Assembly (NCBI GenBank): GCA_003223695.1
Contig: QHVY01000118.1
Coordinates: 1-10,742, forward strand
Origin: Acidobacteriota bacterium
Lineage (GTDB): Bacteria; Acidobacteriota; Thermoanaerobaculia; Gp7-AA8
Direction of reading: 5' to 3'
Length of the DNA: 10,742 nt
The translations under genes and the position numbers were made by a program. This document shows positions 7,012-10,742 of the stretch, piece by piece (position 1 is the first letter of the stretch; every line of letters begins with the position of its first letter). The notes below the pieces were generated by a model that had not been told where the DNA came from, made no database searches, and saw nothing but the letters and a program-made list of their open reading frames with translations.

Positions 7012-7089
7012 GTAGGGCACGGCCGCGCCGTGCCGAACTTCGTCGCGCCGCGAGCCATGTGGGTTCGGCACGGCGCAGCCGTGCCCTAC
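7012..7089. repeat. Long inverted repeat, 27-nt arms with nested hairpins
   Basis: The left arm (7012-7038) and right arm (7063-7089) are reverse complements with one mismatch in 27 and a 24-nt spacer. The outer ends are GTAGGGCAC and GTGCCCTAC. Each arm is also a hairpin on its own: GGCACGGC/GCCGTGCC at 7016-7023 with 7027-7034, and again at 7067-7074 with 7078-7085, around 3-nt loops. The element can thus form one long hairpin, or a short outer stem with two inner hairpins. It occupies most of the 112-nt divergent gap between the glycosyltransferase and the esterase. It looks like a REP/MITE-type palindrome. It cannot act as a terminator for either neighbour, because both genes start here. 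Confidence 0.85.
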
Positions 7090-7109
7090 ATGCGATACCG
7101 TTCGCCACG

Positions 7110-7718
7110 ATGGATTTCCAGACCCACACGATCGCAGCCACGGTGCACGGCCGATTTCTCGTCCGCGAAGGTCCGCCACAGCGTCTCCTTGTTGGTTTTC
7201 ACGGTTACGCCGAAACCGCTGAAGTGCACCTCGATGAGCTGCTGAAGATTCGCGGAATCGACAATTGGACCGTCGCTTCGGTCCAGGCGCTGCATCCTTT
7301 TTATACTGCGCGCACGCAGCAGGTGGTTGCGAGCTGGATGACAAAGCTCGACCGCGAGCTGGCCATCGCAGACAACATTGCCTATGTCCGCAATGTCGTC
7401 GAATGGTTCCACGAGCCGCAGACTGTTGTTTTCGAAGGCTACTCACAAGGCGGCGCGATGGCTTACCGCGCGGCGAGTGATTTCGGCAGAGCAGCCGGGC
7501 TCATCGTTCTCGCGGCCGATGTTCCTCCGGACGTCACCTCGAACATCCCGGCCGTCTTGATCGGAAGAGGCCGCCACGACGACTGGTACACTGAGGAAAA
7601 GCTCAAGAAAGACTTGAGGTTTTTGAAAGACGCCCAAGTCTGCGTTTTCGATGGCGGCCACGAATGGACGGATGAATTCCGTGAAGCTGTCGCGCTATTT
7701 TTGGATAAGCTGCGATGA
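7110..7718 (+). CDS. Alpha/beta hydrolase, phospholipase/carboxylesterase type
   Basis: A 202-residue serine hydrolase. The oxyanion-hole region is LLVGFHGYAE, the nucleophile elbow is FEGYSQGGAMAYRA (GxSxG), the acid is expected in the stretch GRGRHDDWYT after the strand IPAVLIGRG, and the catalytic His is in FDGGHEWTDEF near the C-terminus. The length and order fit the small phospholipase/carboxylesterase (YpfH/acyl-thioesterase-like) group. The natural substrate is unknown. There is no signal peptide, so it is probably cytoplasmic. The frame is open back to 6996, but that part is Arg-rich sequence made by the inverted repeat; the ATG at 7110 starts the family-like sequence (MDFQTHTIAATVHG). 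It overlaps the following SGNH hydrolase gene by 4 nt (ATGA at 7715-7718). Confidence 0.88.
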   Translation: MDFQTHTIAATVHGRFLVREGPPQRLLVGFHGYAETAEVHLDELLKIRGIDNWTVASVQALHPFYTARTQQVVASWMTKLDRELAIADNIAYVRNVVEWFHEPQTVVFEGYSQGGAMAYRAASDFGRAAGLIVLAADVPPDVTSNIPAVLIGRGRHDDWYTEEKLKKDLRFLKDAQVCVFDGGHEWTDEFREAVALFLDKLR

Positions 7719-8623
7719 TCCTCCTCCTCCTCTTTGCGCTCGCTCCGCACATTCAGATCGTCTCCGGAAACGATGCGATGGTCACGTATCGCGAGCTCGT
7801 TCCGCTGCGCGTCGCTCTCGATCCGGCAAGCCGCACGTTTCATTACAAAGGCTGTCCCGAAGCGCGCGCAAATGAGGAGTGGGTCTCGCCGGCCGCGGCA
7901 AAGCTTCGAGGCTACAAAGAGCACTCCTGCGCGTCGGCCCGACAAAACGAATACGTCACGAACAGCGAGAGCCGCGTGCCGCGCGATCGAGCACATATCG
8001 CAGTCCTCTTCGTCGGAAACAGTCTCACGTACTTCAACGAGATGCCGCGGATGACCTCCGCGATCGGCGCTCATGAGCCCCGACCGCTCCTCGTCGACTC
8101 GGTGACCCAAAGCGGCGCGTCGCTCGAGGATCTTTGGTTTCGAACCGACGCTCTCAAGCGCATCTGGCAGGAGCATTGGGACTATGTGATCCTGCAGGAG
8201 CGCGGCGGAAGGGCGGCCATGGAGCGGGGCGAGCTCTTTCATCAATATTTAATGATGTTTGCCGAACAGGTACGCAAGAGCGGTGCAACTCCGCTGCTGT
8301 TCATGACCTGGTACCCGGGCAACGAGAAGTTCTTCCGCTCCGCAGCCGCCCGCGCGACGGTGGGCCTTCTGCCGGTCGGTCTGGCGTGGAAACGCGATTT
8401 CGATTGGGACGGTACTCATCCCGATCTGTTCGGTTCGTATCTGATCGCCTGCACGGTCTACTCGATGATTTACGGCAAGCCGGCGCTCGGCGTTCGTATC
8501 GACTTCCGCGATCTCGCGAACAGGAACGAGTTCTATGACGTGCCGCTGCTGAAGCAGTCAATGAACGAAGAGCAGGCGAAAGCGATTCAGCTGGCGGCAT
8601 GGAAAGCAGTGAAGAATCGTTAG
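7715..8623 (+). CDS. Exported SGNH hydrolase with an N-terminal His/Cys motif
   Basis: A 302-residue protein with a short hydrophobic leader (MILLLLFALAP), probably a signal peptide. Residues 95-300 are an SGNH/GDSL-type hydrolase: block I is LFVGNSLTYFNEMP with Ser103, block II is around SGASLED, block III has VILQERGG, where Gln161 stands in the usual Asn region, and block V is DGTHPDLFGSYL with Asp232 and His235. This resembles the SGNH subgroup with GNSxTY motifs, likely esterases acting on acyl or acetyl groups of envelope or sugar substrates. Residues 40-74 carry an additional motif, TFHYKGCPEA (41-50) and GYKEHSC (66-72), reminiscent of Ada-type or YHxxGC metal-binding segments. It overlaps the upstream esterase by 4 nt and ends 9 nt before uvrC, so all three are likely one transcript. 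No strong Shine-Dalgarno is seen; coupling to the upstream gene is likely. Confidence 0.85.
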   Translation: MILLLLFALAPHIQIVSGNDAMVTYRELVPLRVALDPASRTFHYKGCPEARANEEWVSPAAAKLRGYKEHSCASARQNEYVTNSESRVPRDRAHIAVLFVGNSLTYFNEMPRMTSAIGAHEPRPLLVDSVTQSGASLEDLWFRTDALKRIWQEHWDYVILQERGGRAAMERGELFHQYLMMFAEQVRKSGATPLLFMTWYPGNEKFFRSAAARATVGLLPVGLAWKRDFDWDGTHPDLFGSYLIACTVYSMIYGKPALGVRIDFRDLANRNEFYDVPLLKQSMNEEQAKAIQLAAWKAVKNR

Positions 8624-8632
8624 TTTCCTCGC

Positions 8633-10456
8633 ATGCCCGATCGTCTCGAGCGTCTGAAAGCGCGCATCAAAGATTTGCCCGACCGCCCCGGCGTCTACCT
8701 GCACAAAGACGCTGAGGGGCAGGTGATCTACGTTGGGAAGGCGAGGAATCTGCGCAATCGCGTGGCCTCGTACGTCGTCGGCAAGGGCGATCGCGATCCG
8801 TTCGGCAACGCGCTGGTGAAGGAAATCGAGGCCATCGACTTCGTCACCACGAACAACGAGCTCGAAGCGGTGATGCTCGAGAACAATCTCATCAAGACCC
8901 ATCAGCCGCGCTACAACGTCCTCCTTCGCGACGACAAGACATACCCCTACTTGAAAGTGACGATGTCCGAGGATTTTCCGCGCGTGGTGTTCACGCGGCG
9001 CCTCGATCGCAAAAAAGGCGATCTCTTTTACGGGCCGTTTTTCGCTGGCACCGCGCGGCGTTTGCTCAAGCTCGTCGCCGATCAGTTCAAGTTGCGCAGT
9101 TGCGATCTCGAGATCACCGACGGCAAAAGCGCTCTCCCGCGTCCCTGCCTCTACTACGACATGCACAAATGCCTCGGCCCTTGCGTCGTCGGACTCACGA
9201 CACGCGGCGAGTATCGCGACATGGTCGACGATGTCGTTCTCTTTCTCAGCGGCAAATCGAAAGAATTGCAGGACCGCCTCACGGATCGGATGTATCGCGC
9301 AGCGGAAGCGGAGAATTACGAGCTGGCTACGTACTATCGCGACCTCGTGCGCACAGTCGAGCGCGTGCAGGCCGAGCAGCAGGTGGCGTCAGCGGAGCAG
9401 GAAGATGTCGACGTTTGGGGCCTGTACGAAGAAGGTGGCGACATCGCCACTCAACTCTTCGTGATTCGCGACGGAAACGTCGTCGATCGGCGAGAGCTGT
9501 TTTGGGAAAAAATCGCCGACTACCGACCGAGCCACTTCCTCGGCGAAGTCGTGCAGCGCTACTACCAGGACAATCTTTTCATTCCGCCGGAGATTCTGCT
9601 TCCGTTCGAAGTGGAAGAGGCGGAGCTGCTCACCGAGTGGCTTTCGCAGCAGCGCGGCTACAAAGTGAGTTTGAGAGTGCCGCAGCGCGGACGGGGAGTG
9701 GATCGCGTCGAGCTGGCGAATCGAAACGCGCGGCTGTCGCACGAGTCGCGATTCCGCAAGTCGCAGCAGGACCGATTGCAGATCGCCGCCGGACGTCTTG
9801 CACAAACTCTTGGGCACTCCGGCGAGGTGAATCGCATCGAATCGTTCGACATCTCGAACATTCAGGGAAGCGACTCCGTGGCTGGAATGGTGGTTCTCGA
9901 TCGCGGGAAGTTCGACAAGAACCAGTATCGCGTTTTCAACATCCGCAGCGTCGTCGGCGCGGATGACTTCCGATCGATGGCTGAGGCGGTCGATCGGCGC
10001 TATCGCCGGCTGTTGGAAGAGGATCGTCCGCTGCCGGACATGATCCTCATCGACGGCGGACGTGGACAGCTCAATGCCGCGCTCACCGCGCTCAATCGAC
10101 TGGGAATCGAAGGAATCACGATCGCCGGCCTCGCGAAACGTGAAGAAGAAATTTATGTACCCGATCGCGAAGAGCCGATTCGACTCGATCGTCACGAACC
10201 CGCGCTGCAGCTTCTGCAGATGGTGCGCGACGAAACGCATCGCTTCGCAGTGTCGTCGCATCGCCGGCGGCGATCGAAGCGAATGTTGCACAGCGAGCTC
10301 GATGATCTCCCAGGCATCGGTGAGAAGCGCCGCCGTTTGCTGATCGAGCGATTCGGCAGCGTATCTGGAGTGAAGCAAGCGTCGGAGCAGGATCTGATGA
10401 ACGTTCTCGGACGCAAAGTCGGCAGGACGTTGTACGAAGAACTGCACGTGCGATAA
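8633..10456 (+). CDS. uvrC: UvrC, excinuclease ABC subunit C
   Basis: UvrC binds the UvrB-DNA complex and makes the 3' and 5' incisions in nucleotide excision repair. At 607 residues it has the family's full length. The N-terminal GIY-YIG nuclease appears as GVYLHK (20-25), VIYVGKARNLRNRV (31-44) and LENNLIK with Glu83; it makes the 3' cut. Cys157, Cys172, Cys180 and Cys184 have the spacing of the UvrC iron-sulfur cluster (PCLYYDMHKCLGPC). A UVR helix pair that contacts UvrB lies at about 206-242. The RNase H-like nuclease for the 5' cut has FDISN (Asp406), ADDF (Asp444/445), LIDGGRGQL (Asp474) and DETHRFA (His536). A helix-hairpin-helix pair, LDDLPGIGEKRR and FGSVSGVKQAS, ends the protein. 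All key residues are present, so it looks functional. It follows the SGNH gene after 9 nt without a clear Shine-Dalgarno. Confidence 0.98.
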   Translation: MPDRLERLKARIKDLPDRPGVYLHKDAEGQVIYVGKARNLRNRVASYVVGKGDRDPFGNALVKEIEAIDFVTTNNELEAVMLENNLIKTHQPRYNVLLRDDKTYPYLKVTMSEDFPRVVFTRRLDRKKGDLFYGPFFAGTARRLLKLVADQFKLRSCDLEITDGKSALPRPCLYYDMHKCLGPCVVGLTTRGEYRDMVDDVVLFLSGKSKELQDRLTDRMYRAAEAENYELATYYRDLVRTVERVQAEQQVASAEQEDVDVWGLYEEGGDIATQLFVIRDGNVVDRRELFWEKIADYRPSHFLGEVVQRYYQDNLFIPPEILLPFEVEEAELLTEWLSQQRGYKVSLRVPQRGRGVDRVELANRNARLSHESRFRKSQQDRLQIAAGRLAQTLGHSGEVNRIESFDISNIQGSDSVAGMVVLDRGKFDKNQYRVFNIRSVVGADDFRSMAEAVDRRYRRLLEEDRPLPDMILIDGGRGQLNAALTALNRLGIEGITIAGLAKREEEIYVPDREEPIRLDRHEPALQLLQMVRDETHRFAVSSHRRRRSKRMLHSELDDLPGIGEKRRRLLIERFGSVSGVKQASEQDLMNVLGRKVGRTLYEELHVR

Positions 10457-10496
10457 TCAACGCGCGACTCCCGCGACAAAAATTGAAGGGCGGAGA

Positions 10497-10742
10497 ATGA
10501 GTTTCGAAGGCGAAATCGGCGAGATCGATCTGATCCAGCGTCTCGTCGAGCTTGGCCGGGAGCGCTTCACCGGCGCGATTCGATTCGAGCAGGACGGCAT
10601 CATCAAGATCGTCTACTTCAAAGGCGGCGATGTGCTCTCCGCCAGCACCAACGATCGCACTGATGCAGTCGACGAGATCCTCCTGCGCGCTGGCAAAGTC
10701 AGCAAGGATCACGTCAAGCAGGCGCTCTCCAAGCGCAAAGAA
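10497..10742 (+). CDS. DUF4388/PATAN-like protein, N-terminal part, cut by window end
   Basis: The ATG at 10497 opens an 82-residue frame that runs off the right edge. It begins MSFEGEIGEIDLIQRLVELG, then RFTGAIRFEQDG, IVYFKGGDVLSAST, DAVDEILLRAGKVS and HVKQALS. This order (a strand-helix unit, then the I-x-F-x-x-G-x-I/V-h-x-A-x-T-like core, then an 'LL-x-x-G-x-h-s' helix) matches the DUF4388 or PATAN-type domains. These are often found in signalling proteins of Acidobacteriota, Myxococcota and Deinococcota. The rest of the protein and any fused domain lie outside the window. A G-rich stretch (GAAGGGCGGAG) precedes the ATG and can serve as a ribosome site. It lies 40 nt after uvrC with no terminator hairpin between them, so it may share the transcript; a repair role does not follow from that. 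Confidence 0.75.
   Translation, partial: MSFEGEIGEIDLIQRLVELGRERFTGAIRFEQDGIIKIVYFKGGDVLSASTNDRTDAVDEILLRAGKVSKDHVKQALSKRKE

Noticed and set aside
6998..7109. N-terminal extensions of the glycosyltransferase (to 7141) and of the esterase (from 6996)
   Set aside because: Both would translate the palindromic element into Arg-rich sequence and make the divergent genes overlap at their 5' ends. Family alignment begins after the internal ATGs.
6340..7446. 368-residue minus-strand frame across the glycosyltransferase and esterase
   Set aside because: It is out of frame with the glycosyltransferase motifs, crosses the palindrome and overlaps the esterase. Its Arg/Ser-rich composition is typical of a shadow frame.
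9389..10447. 352-residue minus-strand frame inside uvrC
   Set aside because: Antisense to a full-length uvrC with all catalytic residues.

Overview
The window is a gene-dense stretch of bacterial chromosome with high G+C and codons ending mostly in G or C. It looks like an Acidobacteriota-type or related soil or environmental lineage. That placement is an inference from three things: a TIGR03067-type domain (first described in Planctomycetes), a DUF4388/PATAN-like protein, and GC-rich extragenic palindromes. No rRNA or other taxonomic marker is present. I see no tRNA, CRISPR array, insertion sequence or phage gene.

Left part (1-2255, plus strand): a small hypothetical gene whose 3' end is formed by a cloverleaf-like palindromic element. 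It overlaps by 4 nt the start of uvrB. The uvrB gene is broken: about 64 nt are missing just after the first 75 codons. This removes the tyrosine-rich base of the beta-hairpin and shifts the frame.

Middle-left (2256-3482, minus strand): a large secreted protein with signal peptide, TIGR03067-like domain, thioredoxin fold with a WCKPC active site, and TPR-like tail. It has a consensus Shine-Dalgarno but apparently an ATC start. A divergent exported cupin gene follows (3624-4064, plus).

Middle (4057-6997, minus strand): a compact four-gene set transcribed right to left. It encodes a family 2 glycosyltransferase, a class I/II aminotransferase, a small membrane-anchored protein and a 179-residue uncharacterised protein. 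The first three are linked by 4-nt ATGA overlaps and the last by a 6-nt gap, which suggests one translationally coupled operon.

Right part (7110-10742, plus strand): an alpha/beta hydrolase of the phospholipase/carboxylesterase type, an exported SGNH hydrolase with an extra His/Cys motif at its N-terminus, uvrC (complete and apparently intact), and the start of a DUF4388-like protein. The hydrolases overlap by 4 nt, uvrC follows after 9 nt and the last gene after 40 nt, so all four may be co-transcribed. A second palindromic element with 27-nt arms fills the divergent gap (6998-7109) before this set.

Functionally, uvrB and uvrC belong to nucleotide excision repair, where UvrB loads onto damage and UvrC makes both incisions. 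Here uvrC looks functional and uvrB, as written, does not. I found no clear new defence or mobile system. The most distinctive items are the uvrB lesion, the two palindromic elements, the TIGR03067-thioredoxin-TPR fusion with its ATC start, and the His/Cys motif joined to the SGNH hydrolase.
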